Below are positions 26,136 through 34,376 of a stretch of 64,000 bases of DNA, piece by piece; within the stretch, counting starts at the first letter, position 1, and the number at the start of each line of letters is the position of its first letter. The position numbers and the translations under genes are program-made. The notes under the pieces were generated by a model, which was not told where the DNA came from, ran no database searches, and was given only the letters and a program-made list of their open reading frames with translations. The stretch is from Chitinophaga ginsengisegetis (GTDB lineage Bacteria; Bacteroidota; Bacteroidia; Chitinophagales; Chitinophagaceae). The stretch lies in assembly GCF_900168065.1 (NCBI RefSeq), contig NZ_FUZZ01000004.1:620001-684000 (forward strand), read 5' to 3'.

Positions 26136-26517
26136 GGGTTACAATTTTTAGAGAAGGAATATTCAGTATCCATTTGTGGGCAGCAGACTGCCAGTCAGTA
26201 ATCAGCGTCCTGCCGGCTTGCCGCCAGCCATTGGCCTGGTAGTGGTGGAAAAACTTGCCTGCTTCCAACGACGGGTAAACGTTGGCGTTAAAAAATTCCT
26301 GCACCTGGGGCAAGGTGGGGAGAACGCGCCCGGCAGCATCGGCATTTTCCGCGCCGGGTGTATACTGATCGAGTTGGGGATTTTTAATTTCATCTTTATA
26401 ATTTTTTTTTGAGAGCGAGAGCCTGTTTTCTCTCTCTCGTTTATAATTGTTTATTTGTTTATTATAAAGCGTCGCAAAATTGCGACTGGTATAGTATCAC
26501 TTTTGCGACACGGCATA
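26056..26517 (-). pseudogene. Remnant of a replication-type gene
   Basis: Reading the minus strand in the frame that gives KRERENRLSLSKKNYKDEIK and then LPQVQEFFNANVYPSLEAGK, FFHHYQANGWRQAGRTLITD and WQSAAHKWILNIP, one sees the C-terminal signature of Bacteroidota mobile-element replication proteins (FF..Y..EA.KFF..Y..NGW...G...DW..AA..W..N). The frame is closed upstream by a TGA at 26515-26517, inside a 24-bp repeat array, where sister repeats have TGC. No good ATG follows the stop; the first alternative start is a TTG at 26313. The gene therefore looks truncated by point mutation in its repeat region. A short functional protein from an alternative start cannot be excluded. Confidence 0.55.
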
Positions 26518-26605
26518 GTCGCATTTCTGCGATACGATCCAGTCGCAATTTTGCGACACGGCATAATCGCATTTATGATACAAGTACCGGTATCACTTTT
26601 GCGAC
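26471..26605. repeat. 24-bp array of near-palindromes (6 units)
   Basis: Six 16-bp near-palindromes start at 26471, 26494, 26518, 26542, 26566 and 26590 (types GTCGCAAAATTGCGAC, GTATCACTTTTGCGAC, GTCGCATTTCTGCGAT). They are separated by 7-8 bp spacers such as ACGGCATA, which occurs twice. The period is 24 bp in all intervals except the first (23 bp). Twenty-four bp is eight codons, and on the minus strand the array reads as an octapeptide repeat, CDYAVSQN-CDWIVSQK-CDYAVSQK, interrupted by TGA in two units. It fits a repeat-bearing linker of the decayed replication-type gene. Confidence 0.8.
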
Positions 26606-26900
26606 CAGAACGATTACTGCTCATACCTCGCTCCCCTCCTTTTAATTCATCAAATAATTGAAGCTGGGTGAAATCGTCATCGCAAGAACCCGGAAACAAA
26701 CGGATGGTAACAATTCCGGGAAGTGTAAGCCGGCCCTGTTGATTTGGTGTTGTTTGGTGTTAATTGTTTTGGTTTGAAGTCCTAAAACCCTGATCAGTGA
26801 AGCATTACAGAGAGAAAGGTTACACTAAATTTAAGTATTGCAGGTGTAACCTTTTATGTTACCATTTACCTTCGTTTTGAATGATAAACCTTTGTAGACC

Positions 26901-26943
26901 AAAAACAGAAAAGCCGCGTAAATCCTAAGATTTAAGCGGCTTT
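26901..26943 (-). terminator. Terminator downstream of tRNA-Lys
   Basis: The stem AAGCCGC (26911-26917) pairs with GCGGCTT (26936-26942), with an inner AAATC/GATTT helix. On the minus strand it is followed by TTTTCTGTTTTT (complement of 26900-26912). It lies 24 nt past the 3' end of the tRNA and so ends that transcript. Confidence 0.75.
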
Positions 26944-26966
26944 AATTGTCTTTGATATTCTTGTTG

Positions 26967-27039
26967 TGATCCCCTTGGGACTCGAACCCAAGACCCATAC
27001 ATTAAAAGTGTATTGCTCTACCAACTGAGCTAGGGAATC
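26967..27039 (-). tRNA. tRNA-Lys (anticodon TTT)
   Basis: A complete cloverleaf on the minus strand. The acceptor GATTCCC (27033-27039) pairs with GGGGATC (26968-26974) with one G-T pair. The D arm contains AGCTCAGTTGGTAGAGC. The anticodon arm ATACA-CTTTTAA-TGTAT places anticodon TTT. The T arm CTTGGGTTCGAGTCCCAAG is canonical, and the discriminator base is A. CCA is not encoded. The decayed mobile-type module and the AT-rich accessory genes lie directly beyond its 3' end, the usual side for integration into a tRNA gene. Confidence 0.95.
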
Positions 27040-27168
27040 TTCTTTTTTTGTTTAACGGAGTGCAAAGATAGGAATTTCTAAATTACTTCCAAACTCATTT
27101 TGAATAATTTATCCACATCAATTGAAATGAAGCCCTTTCTACACAACGCAGAAAGGGCGCAAAGCAAA

Positions 27169-29643
27169 TCATTTCGAAGAAACAGAAACAGCAGCAGGAT
27201 TAAACTTCGCATCCAGCATCTTCATAAAATACCCTCCTACTACACTCCTTGCCTGAAATCCCACCATCTTCCCATTGGTAGTTTCATGCCAGTCGCTCAG
27301 TGGTACCCGTGTAGTCGTGCCCGTTACATAGGTATATAAAGGTGCTACCAGCGCGTCAAAGTCGGAAGAGTTATCCGTGAGTACAGCCGTCCACATAATC
27401 CAGTCTGATTTGGTGTAGGTTTTACGGCTGTCCAGCGGTAGTCCGAATTTATGTTGTTTGGTCAGGTAAAAGTCTGTTTCCTTTTTGTACACCGCCGCAG
27501 GGAATAAATTAAAGTTGAGCACTTTGTCCCATACCATATTGTACTTCTGGCTCCAGGTGTTTTTGCTTTCGAAAGCAAGACTGAAATGATCGCCATCATC
27601 AGCGAGCTTCACCCAGTTGGCGGCCATCTCTTTGGCGGCGTTTTCGTATTTGGTGGCTACGTCAGTAAGACCTTGTTGTTTAGCCAGCATGGCGTATGAG
27701 CGGATACCGGCAATCGCTTTCAGGGAAAGATTGGTGTTGCGGGCGAGGTGGCCTGCAAAGTCATCGGTACATAGCTGGTTAGCGGGATCAAAACCTTCTT
27801 TCAGCAGGTATTCCGCCCAGGTGGTAAGCGTTTTCCAGTGTTTCTTGGCGTAGTCCGCATTGCCTTCTGCGCGGGCGATGGCGCCTGCCAGCACCAGCAT
27901 GTTACCGGATTCTTCTACCGGCATGCCTTCACCGTAGACTTGTCCGTTGGCGAGTGGATAGGTGCCCAGGTCGTGCGCGGCGTAAGGCTCGGTGAATTTG
28001 CCGCTTTCAGAGAAATAGAAGATGCCGTTCATCATTCCTTTCAGCAGGTCCGGGTTGTAGAGCAGGAACAGCGGGGCAGATGGGTAGGTAACATCTACCG
28101 TATTAATACAGCCGTTGCTGAAGTTTTCTTTGGAAAGGAAAAGGATTTCTCCCTGCGGACTCTTAGCCAGTTTGTGTGCGGAAATAGCTTGTCTGTAGGC
28201 CAGTTCGCAGAGTTTTGCGTACGTTTCGCCGCCGGCGCTTACGGCATCTTTATGCAGCTGCGCATTGAATTTCGCGCATTTGCTGAGGATGGAAGCGTAA
28301 TCGGTATAGGCGGCATTCAGTTGTTTATCGATGGTTTGGGTGGCATCATTTTTCCACCATGCTTTCAGGTTGGTATTGAAATACTGTAAAGCGTAGAGGT
28401 CATCGTAGCCGAGCAGGAACAGCTGTTCTTTAGGCGTGGCGTTTACGGTGCCCAGATCCACAGCGGTGCTAAGCACCAGTTGCTTATCCAGTTTGGTGCT
28501 GGCGGTGGTACCGTTGGCAAATGCGGCCATCGCATCACCGGCGTTGCTTACATATTGCACCGGGCGGGTGGCGGTTGGAGTGGCAATGTACATGTAACCC
28601 CAGTCTATCCGCAGGTCGTCGCCTTTCTTTTTCAGCATGGGCTGTTCTTTGGTGCCGGCTTTTAAAACGGAGAGCTGGCCGTTGGTATATTTAGAGGTGG
28701 TTACAGCCTGTGCGGGCACGTTTACGCTGATGTTAGTAGAGGCGCCAAAGTACACCTGCACTTTGTGAGCGGCGTTGTCGTTGGAGCTTACTTTATAAGA
28801 AATATAAGAGATGGGCCTCGACAGCAGCATCAGGTCGTCCATCAGCAAGGGAGAGGTAAAGGTGAGGGTTACATCTGCTTTGCCGCAGGTGAACTGGTAG
28901 CTGGTTTGTGTAGCGTTAATGTTCACCGCTGTCTGTATCCCTTTCTCTATACCTTTGTTGCCCGGAGGAGGCACCAAACGCGCAATGCCTGCATCCAGGA
29001 AGGCGCCGCCGGCAGTGTTCAGGATATGTATGGCCAGTACGTTGCCTTTCGCCTTCAACTTACTTTTTACGGCATCTGGTATTGGTTTATAGATGTATTG
29101 ATTCAGCCAGCCTTTATGCCCGTAAATTTCTTCTCCGTTGAGGTATACAGTAATATTATCATCATGAGAGATTTTCAGGAATAACTCTGCGGCCGACAGG
29201 TCGCCGGCATCGAATGTTCTCCTGGTCCACAGCTCGCGGCTTTCCCAATGGGTACCGCCGGAGGCTACGTTATCGCCAAATGGCGCTTTCCCTGATTTCC
29301 AGGCTTTGTCGTCAAAGGAGTTTTGCATCCAGCCTTCTGCAGGGGCGGTTTCGGTGTACTTCACCTGGTAAGGCGCTTCATCGCTGGTAGCGGCTATGGC
29401 CTGGTAGCTCTGTTCGTTTTGCCCCAGCACCCGGTAAGTTATGCCATCCACCTTTACAAACCCGGTCAGCGACTGAGCCGCGCCGGTCCAGTGTTTGGTG
29501 GTGCTGCCATTCAATTCATCGGTGGCCGACCAGATACTGAAGTAAGGATCATGCGTGATCAAAGGATAAGACGGAGCCTTTTGTTGTGCTACAGCGCTGC
29601 CGCCAATGCCCAGCAGGGCTAAAAATGCAAGTGTTCTCACCAT
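27169..29643 (-). CDS. DUF4965/glutaminase-type secreted protein (glycoside-hydrolase-like)
   Basis: The start is chosen at the ATG ending at 29643 (M-V-R-T-L-A-F-L-A-L), giving 824 aa and a clean signal peptide ending GGSAVAQQ; the longer frame adds 13 residues before it. The order fits the DUF4964-DUF5127-DUF4965-DUF1793 family: PSYPLITHDPYFSIWSATDE at the mature N-terminus, a beta-sandwich region to about 400, then an all-helical (alpha/alpha)6-like part with YPSAPLFLLYNPDLLKGMMN, HDLGTYPLANGQVYGEGMPV, EESGNMLVLAGAIARAEGNA and LPLDSRKTYTKSDWIMWTAV. Members are named glutaminase A from fungi, but the Bacteroidota forms resemble glycoside hydrolases in fold and context. It lies near GH20 and the fucosidase PUL. 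Substrate unknown. Confidence 0.88.
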   Translation of the reverse strand: MVRTLAFLALLGIGGSAVAQQKAPSYPLITHDPYFSIWSATDELNGSTTKHWTGAAQSLTGFVKVDGITYRVLGQNEQSYQAIAATSDEAPYQVKYTETAPAEGWMQNSFDDKAWKSGKAPFGDNVASGGTHWESRELWTRRTFDAGDLSAAELFLKISHDDNITVYLNGEEIYGHKGWLNQYIYKPIPDAVKSKLKAKGNVLAIHILNTAGGAFLDAGIARLVPPPGNKGIEKGIQTAVNINATQTSYQFTCGKADVTLTFTSPLLMDDLMLLSRPISYISYKVSSNDNAAHKVQVYFGASTNISVNVPAQAVTTSKYTNGQLSVLKAGTKEQPMLKKKGDDLRIDWGYMYIATPTATRPVQYVSNAGDAMAAFANGTTASTKLDKQLVLSTAVDLGTVNATPKEQLFLLGYDDLYALQYFNTNLKAWWKNDATQTIDKQLNAAYTDYASILSKCAKFNAQLHKDAVSAGGETYAKLCELAYRQAISAHKLAKSPQGEILFLSKENFSNGCINTVDVTYPSAPLFLLYNPDLLKGMMNGIFYFSESGKFTEPYAAHDLGTYPLANGQVYGEGMPVEESGNMLVLAGAIARAEGNADYAKKHWKTLTTWAEYLLKEGFDPANQLCTDDFAGHLARNTNLSLKAIAGIRSYAMLAKQQGLTDVATKYENAAKEMAANWVKLADDGDHFSLAFESKNTWSQKYNMVWDKVLNFNLFPAAVYKKETDFYLTKQHKFGLPLDSRKTYTKSDWIMWTAVLTDNSSDFDALVAPLYTYVTGTTTRVPLSDWHETTNGKMVGFQARSVVGGYFMKMLDAKFNPAAVSVSSK

Positions 29644-29799
29644 AACGGGATTTGATAAATCGATTAAGCGTATTAAATACAATTATTAAATGTATTACAT
29701 TTTCCGGGGGAATCATAACCGTTCATAAAAAAACGTCCCGGTCCCATAAACGTGATTAGTAGCAGCTGTCGAGTAAAATATCTCCGGAGGAAAGAAAAT

Positions 29800-29870
29800 A
29801 AAAAAGCGCAAACCCTACTCCCGCCTTGGAGGCCCTGAGAAGCCTTGTCAGTACGTTTTCGGATCTGCGC
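29800..29870 (-). repeat. Second copy of the structured element seen at 6.45 kb
   Basis: GAGGCCCTGAGAAGCCT at 29829-29845 is identical to 6484-6500. The similarity extends leftward through CTACTC/CCACTC and ACCC to AAAAAAGCGC at 29800-29809. On the minus strand the element reads TGCGC (29866-29870) ... AGGCTTCTCAGGGCCTC ... GCGCTTTTTT, so GCGCA (29806-29810) can close a stem with TGCGC and a T-run follows, as in a terminator. It sits in the gap at 29644-29946, with its T-run 157 nt upstream of the DUF4965 gene start. No coding ORF is supported in that gap. Confidence 0.6.
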
Positions 29871-29946
29871 GTATCTTAAATTAATTAAATGCCGTGCATG
29901 TAAGGAGCGCAAAAATACACTTTTGCATCAAATTCTTCACTAAATA

Positions 29947-31242
29947 TTAGTGGAAGAACGCAAACCATTCCGGACGGGAACGGATCAATGTGGCAATCCC
30001 CCATATCAGCACCGCCATACCTAACGCGCCCCACGCCTTCTTATTCTTCCAGCTCCAACCCAACACCACCGGCAGTTCCCAGTACTTGATCAGCAAATAC
30101 ACCAGCAGTCCGCCCATGCCTGTCCAGGTAAGTAAAAGTATCCCCAGTTGTGATCCCATCACTACCACCGCAAAAAGAAAGCCCAGTGTAACCAATTGCA
30201 GCCAGATATAGTTTTTACCACCGCTGTGAATTACATCTGCTATGGAGATAAACAGCAACGCCCCCGTCAGGAAAACGGTCAGCATCAGCAATGCCTCTTT
30301 CAGCAATACCGGCGCCAATAACAACACCACCCACACCAGCAGGGAAATAAGCACATAAGAGGCGGCACGTTGATCTTTGGGTCGCAGCCGCTCATAGGAA
30401 AAAGGAAACAGTAAACGGCTTAATGCCTTTTCCATGCTCCGTAAAGGCGGCAATGTAAATACGCCCACCATAGCAGGCACTATCACTTCATACGGATACC
30501 ACACATCCGCGCACACCTGCATCACCCACAACACTGCACCGGATGTAAGAAGCGCCGGCACAGATACATATAAAAAAGCCTGCAACGGCGTGTTGTAATG
30601 ATCAAAACTCTGCAGGATAATATGCGTGTACTGCTTCGCAAAATACCGGCGTGTAAGGATAGCCGTTAGTTGCGTCCACAACAGCACCAACCCCACGTGA
30701 ATCACAACGGTACGGATAATCAGTTCCGGGATCAAAGGCCCCCAGTAAATACCCGCCAGCGCTACTATCAGCAACTCCCAGCTAAGCATCTGCGGCGAAA
30801 ATAACCGCCGGAACAACGGATAAAAATGCCTGACCAGCCATTGCCAGGCGCCCGGCAAATACCGGCCAATCAGCTGCACTGCCGCAAAAGCAGCTACCAG
30901 TGCGGCCAGTCCCAGCAACAGCCGGGAAGCGGTAAACACGCCCCGGAGCGCCTGCAGCCGCGAAGGCTTCTTAATAGTATAGGTAAGCTCTGTATTATTC
31001 AACAACTCTGTTGCCAGCAGCTTACCCTGCTCTGGGGTAATAGCGCTCAACGCCGGTTGGTGCACACGCCAGAAGCTGTCTGCTTCCGCAGCACTTGCCC
31101 AGGTGTTTAAGGTGCCATATTGATACAACAACGTTCTTTGCTCAGAACTAAGGGAGGCCAGGATCTTCGCCAGCGCAGCATCTGTTGCAAATGCCGGTTG
31201 ACCGAGGATTAACAGGAACAGGAATATTTTTATAATACGCAT
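29947..31242 (-). CDS. Polytopic membrane protein, function unknown
   Basis: A 431-aa protein from the ATG ending at 31242 (M-R-I-I-K-I-F-L-F-L), which gives a signal-like N-terminus ending QPAFA. A periplasmic helical domain follows (about residues 20-95), then roughly nine to ten transmembrane segments from about 105 to the end, with a mid-protein loop MEKALSRLLFPFSYERLRPK. The plan (extracytoplasmic domain, many helices) recalls mechanosensitive-channel-like or transporter-like proteins, but the conserved MscS pore motif is not seen and no family is recognised. It lies between the DUF4965 and GH20 genes on the same strand, 99 nt after the GH20 stop. Confidence 0.75.
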   Translation of the reverse strand: MRIIKIFLFLLILGQPAFATDAALAKILASLSSEQRTLLYQYGTLNTWASAAEADSFWRVHQPALSAITPEQGKLLATELLNNTELTYTIKKPSRLQALRGVFTASRLLLGLAALVAAFAAVQLIGRYLPGAWQWLVRHFYPLFRRLFSPQMLSWELLIVALAGIYWGPLIPELIIRTVVIHVGLVLLWTQLTAILTRRYFAKQYTHIILQSFDHYNTPLQAFLYVSVPALLTSGAVLWVMQVCADVWYPYEVIVPAMVGVFTLPPLRSMEKALSRLLFPFSYERLRPKDQRAASYVLISLLVWVVLLLAPVLLKEALLMLTVFLTGALLFISIADVIHSGGKNYIWLQLVTLGFLFAVVVMGSQLGILLLTWTGMGGLLVYLLIKYWELPVVLGWSWKNKKAWGALGMAVLIWGIATLIRSRPEWFAFFH

Positions 31243-31277
31243 AGATGGTATCAAAAATAACAAAAAAATCCACTTCC

Positions 31278-31317
31278 CAAAAAGTAAAGAAGCGGATAGC
31301 TTACCGCTACCCGCTTC
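31278..31317 (-). terminator. Terminator after GH20 gene
   Basis: GAAGCGG (31289-31295) pairs with CCGCTTC (31311-31317). On the minus strand the hairpin is followed by TTTACTTTTTGGG. It lies 25 nt beyond the GH20 stop codon and separates that gene from the polytopic membrane protein gene. The plus-strand side is also T-rich (TTTATTTTTTAA). Confidence 0.6.
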
Positions 31318-31341
31318 CTTTATTTTTTAAACACCTCTTTT

Positions 31342-33636
31342 TTATAACCCTGCTCCCAGCCAGCTGTCCGGCACGGGTTGCAGCTTGCTGCCATTTACGC
31401 TGTATTCCAGCTTCAGCGTGTATCCGCCTCCGCCTTCTACAAACGCTGCTTTAATGGGATGCCAGCCTTTCTCCAACGCTACCTGCCCGCTTTTCTGCAA
31501 CGGCGCATGCCAGCCATCGTTATTCACCACTTCCTGGTCGTCAATATATAATATGGCGCCATCATCTGCGGTGAGGTAAAAGCTGTAGATGCCGGTAGCC
31601 GGCACATTGATATAACCATACACCCTTGCGCCAAACGGACCACCGCCTTTACCCATGCCTTCCGGAATGATAACGTTGTTCACACGGATGGAGCTGTCGG
31701 CCTGCTCCTTGATTTTGGTAGCGCTTTTATAGGCGCCCTCAAAATAATCCAGCTTTAAACCCTGCCGCGCATCTTTCACCACGGTAGCTTTGCGGTAGGC
31801 TTCTTTGCGGTAACGAAGGGTGTAAATATCGCCCCGGTTGCCCGCCGGACTGAAAGCCGCCAGCTTTATGGTTTGCGGCTCACGGATAACATAGTTGTCC
31901 GGTAACACGGCTGCCTGCTCACCCGGAATAGTACCATCCGTTGTATAACGGATAGCCATGTCCGTTAGTGGCTTCTTTACCTCCAGCGTCACCTGGTCTA
32001 CAAACACATTATCTTCTGTAAAACCATCCAGGTCAGGTAAGCGGTAATGTACACCCAGCAAATCCAGGCGTTTGTATTGTTCGTTCAGGCGTAGCAGGTA
32101 GCTGTCGTAATTGTTGCGGTTGGTCCACAACACTTCGGCCAATGCGGTCATGCGCGGCATAAACATATAGTCGGCGCGCTTCTCCGAAGGAATGTATTCT
32201 GTCCAGATGTTTGCCTGCGCACCCATAATGTGCTTCGCTTCATCGGCTGTTAAGCCTTTGGGCACCGGCTGAAAATGATATACATTATAAATGGAGTTAC
32301 GATCCGGAACAGCATCAAAATACAGCGGGTTGCCTGGCGTCATGATCACTGCGTTGCCATGCCGCGCTGCCTTTACAGGAGCATCAGGCACCCAGGCGCG
32401 CCAGTACATCAGCACCGCCGTAGGACTGATACCTCCTTCCAATATCTCATCCCAGCCAATCAGCACCTTGCCTTTCGAGTGGAAAAATTTCTCCATCCGT
32501 TTTACAAAATAACTCTGCAGCTCTTCTACCGTTTTCAGGTTATTGGCCTTCATCACTTCGGCACACAGCGGAGAGGCCGCCCAGCTGGTTTTCTCTACTT
32601 CATCCGCACCGAGGTGAATATATTTGGAAGGAAACAATGCGGCAATTTCTGTAAACACATCTTCCGCAAAAGCAAAAGTAGATTCGTTACACGGACAAAT
32701 CGGCGTGGAGAAAGTCTTACCCCAGCCAATTTCACCGCTGCAGGCAAGAAATGGATACGCCCTGATAGCCGCCATCATATGACCCGGCATGTCTATTTCA
32801 GGAATAATTTCCACCTGCCTGTCGGCCGCGTAGCGGATAATACCCTTCATCTGTTCCTGCGTATAAAAGCCGCCATACAGCGTTTTACCATCTTTATGAA
32901 TGATGTGCTGCGTATCAATAGCCATGTCAGGATTGCTGACAGCCATCTTCATACAAACAGAATCCTGGTTGTTAAACTCTCTCCAGGCGCCCTGTGAGGT
33001 AAGCAACGGGTACTTTTTTATTTCTATGCGCCAGCCCTGATCATCGGTCAGGTGCAGGTGCAGCTTATTCATTTTATATAATGCCAGTAAGTCGATGAAT
33101 TTTTTGAGATAATCAACCGAGAAGAAATGACGGGATACATCCAGGTGCATACCACGCCAGCCGTAGGCCGGATGATCTTTCAGGAGCATGGCCGGAATGG
33201 CGATACTTTTTAACGCAGGTGCTGTTTCTACAGCAGCCGGCATCAGCTGCCGTAATGTTTGAATAGCGCGGAAAAATCCTGCCGGTGTGCCGGCGGTGAT
33301 CAGCAACTGTTGCGCGGTTACGTCCATCGTATAGTCTTCCGCTCCTGCCAGCGCGGTGTTCTGTTGCAGCACAATGGCGCCTTTCACGGCTTTCTTTGTC
33401 ACGCGTAATGGCTTACCCAATGCCTGGGTCAACAACGATTGCAGTTGCGCCGTTTCGGTAGTAAAGGCGGTCCGGTTAGCCGGCAACACCAGTCTGGTAG
33501 CAGGCGTAATTACAAATGAGCCCGTCCTGGCCTCCAGTTGCTGCGGATAAGGAATTAAGGGATAGCGCTCAGATTGCGCGAAGGTAGCCTGCATCAGTAA
33601 ACACAAAGCCCCTGCAAGCAAGAAAATCTTCTTCAT
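31342..33636 (-). CDS. GH20 beta-N-acetylhexosaminidase with C-terminal PA14 domain
   Basis: The start is placed at the internal ATG (M-K-K-I-F-L-L-A-G-A) because it begins a signal peptide ending MQATFAQS; an in-frame ATG at 33720 adds 28 unlikely residues. The mature protein has the GH20b N-terminal domain (YPLIPYPQQLEARTGSFVIT), then the catalytic barrel with RGMHLDVSRHF, KLHLHLTDDQGWRIEIKKYP, EIDMPGHMMAAIRAYP and the catalytic pair in YIHLGADEVEKTSW (Asp-Glu at about 345-346). A chitobiase-type C-terminal domain and a PA14-like sugar-binding domain (GARVYGYINVPATGIYSFYL, TADDGAILYIDDQEV) follow. It releases terminal GlcNAc/GalNAc from glycans in the periplasm or at the surface. With the fucosidase PUL it suggests host- or fungal-type glycan degradation. 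Confidence 0.95.
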   Translation of the reverse strand: MKKIFLLAGALCLLMQATFAQSERYPLIPYPQQLEARTGSFVITPATRLVLPANRTAFTTETAQLQSLLTQALGKPLRVTKKAVKGAIVLQQNTALAGAEDYTMDVTAQQLLITAGTPAGFFRAIQTLRQLMPAAVETAPALKSIAIPAMLLKDHPAYGWRGMHLDVSRHFFSVDYLKKFIDLLALYKMNKLHLHLTDDQGWRIEIKKYPLLTSQGAWREFNNQDSVCMKMAVSNPDMAIDTQHIIHKDGKTLYGGFYTQEQMKGIIRYAADRQVEIIPEIDMPGHMMAAIRAYPFLACSGEIGWGKTFSTPICPCNESTFAFAEDVFTEIAALFPSKYIHLGADEVEKTSWAASPLCAEVMKANNLKTVEELQSYFVKRMEKFFHSKGKVLIGWDEILEGGISPTAVLMYWRAWVPDAPVKAARHGNAVIMTPGNPLYFDAVPDRNSIYNVYHFQPVPKGLTADEAKHIMGAQANIWTEYIPSEKRADYMFMPRMTALAEVLWTNRNNYDSYLLRLNEQYKRLDLLGVHYRLPDLDGFTEDNVFVDQVTLEVKKPLTDMAIRYTTDGTIPGEQAAVLPDNYVIREPQTIKLAAFSPAGNRGDIYTLRYRKEAYRKATVVKDARQGLKLDYFEGAYKSATKIKEQADSSIRVNNVIIPEGMGKGGGPFGARVYGYINVPATGIYSFYLTADDGAILYIDDQEVVNNDGWHAPLQKSGQVALEKGWHPIKAAFVEGGGGYTLKLEYSVNGSKLQPVPDSWLGAGL

Positions 33637-33746
33637 AAAAAATCTCGTTAAAGCATGATGTCCAAACGGCAAACCTAATAAGAAACGTTGCAGTAAACTA
33701 ATGGGATCTTCGCTTATCATGCAGCTATATTAATCCGCTGCGGATG

Positions 33747-34346
33747 CTAATCGCTGTAATCCGTTATTTTCAACAGGTGAAAAAACTCTTCTTCGGGCAG
33801 TTCCCTTACTTCGCCGGGTTGCAGATCCCCCAGTAACAGGTTTTCGATAGACACGCGGATCAGCCGCTGGCAACGGTGACTCACCGCCCCTACCATTTTA
33901 CGCACCTGGTGGAATTTCCCTTCAGTTAAGGTGATCAGCAGCCAGGTATGCGGCACTTTAAAAGGCAGCTCCCGCGGATGATCAAACAATCCATCCGGGC
34001 GCTCCACTATCTCCACCCGGCACGGCGTGGTAATATATTCTTCGCCTTCGCCCACGCAAATAGGCACGCCCTCTTTCAAACGCTGCAGGGTGGCTTCGCT
34101 CATCTCTCCTTTTACTTTTACGAGATACGTTCTCTCATGCGGCATCTTCCCCTGGAACAGCAACCGCGTCACCTTTTTATTGGTGGTTAATATCAGCAAC
34201 CCTTCGGAATGATTGTCCAGCCGGCCAATAGCATGCGTCCCTTCCGGGAACTCAAACGGCAGCTCCCCCAGCAACCTCACATCGTGAGAGCTGACAAACT
34301 GCGACACCATATCAAAAGGCTTGTTAATAATGAAGTATCTGTGCAT
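33747..34346 (-). CDS. RluE/RsuA-type pseudouridine synthase
   Basis: A 199-aa cytoplasmic enzyme converting uridine to pseudouridine in ribosomal RNA. The catalytic motif HAIGRLDNHSEGLLILT holds the essential Asp44. Other landmarks are YFIINKPFDMVSQF at the N-terminus, ERTYLVKVKGE, and LTEGKFHQVRKMVGAVSH near the C-terminus, all typical of the RsuA/RluB/E/F branch. There is no S4 domain, which fits RluE (23S U2457 in E. coli), though the exact target base in this organism is inferred. It starts 30 nt from the DACNV gene stop on the same strand. Confidence 0.9.
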   Translation of the reverse strand: MHRYFIINKPFDMVSQFVSSHDVRLLGELPFEFPEGTHAIGRLDNHSEGLLILTTNKKVTRLLFQGKMPHERTYLVKVKGEMSEATLQRLKEGVPICVGEGEEYITTPCRVEIVERPDGLFDHPRELPFKVPHTWLLITLTEGKFHQVRKMVGAVSHRCQRLIRVSIENLLLGDLQPGEVRELPEEEFFHLLKITDYSD

Positions 34347-34376
34347 AAAGAGGCTGCAAAGTAAGGAATAGCGCCG

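Noticed and set aside
26400..26440. Hairpin GAGAGCGAGAG/CTCTCTCG as a terminator
   Set aside because: The T-run precedes rather than follows the hairpin on the plus strand and is A-rich on the minus strand; the bases are also within the replication-gene remnant.
26471..26605. CRISPR-like regular spacing
   Set aside because: The repeats are only 16 bp, the spacers 7-8 bp and partly identical, the period equals eight codons, and no cas genes are present.
26451..26699. Minus-strand 82-codon ORF across the palindromic array
   Set aside because: It starts at TTG and its repeated Arg/Lys peptides come from the array in an alternative frame. The upstream part (DDDFTQLQLFDEL) may be a true N-terminal fragment of the decayed replication gene, but a stand-alone protein is not supported.
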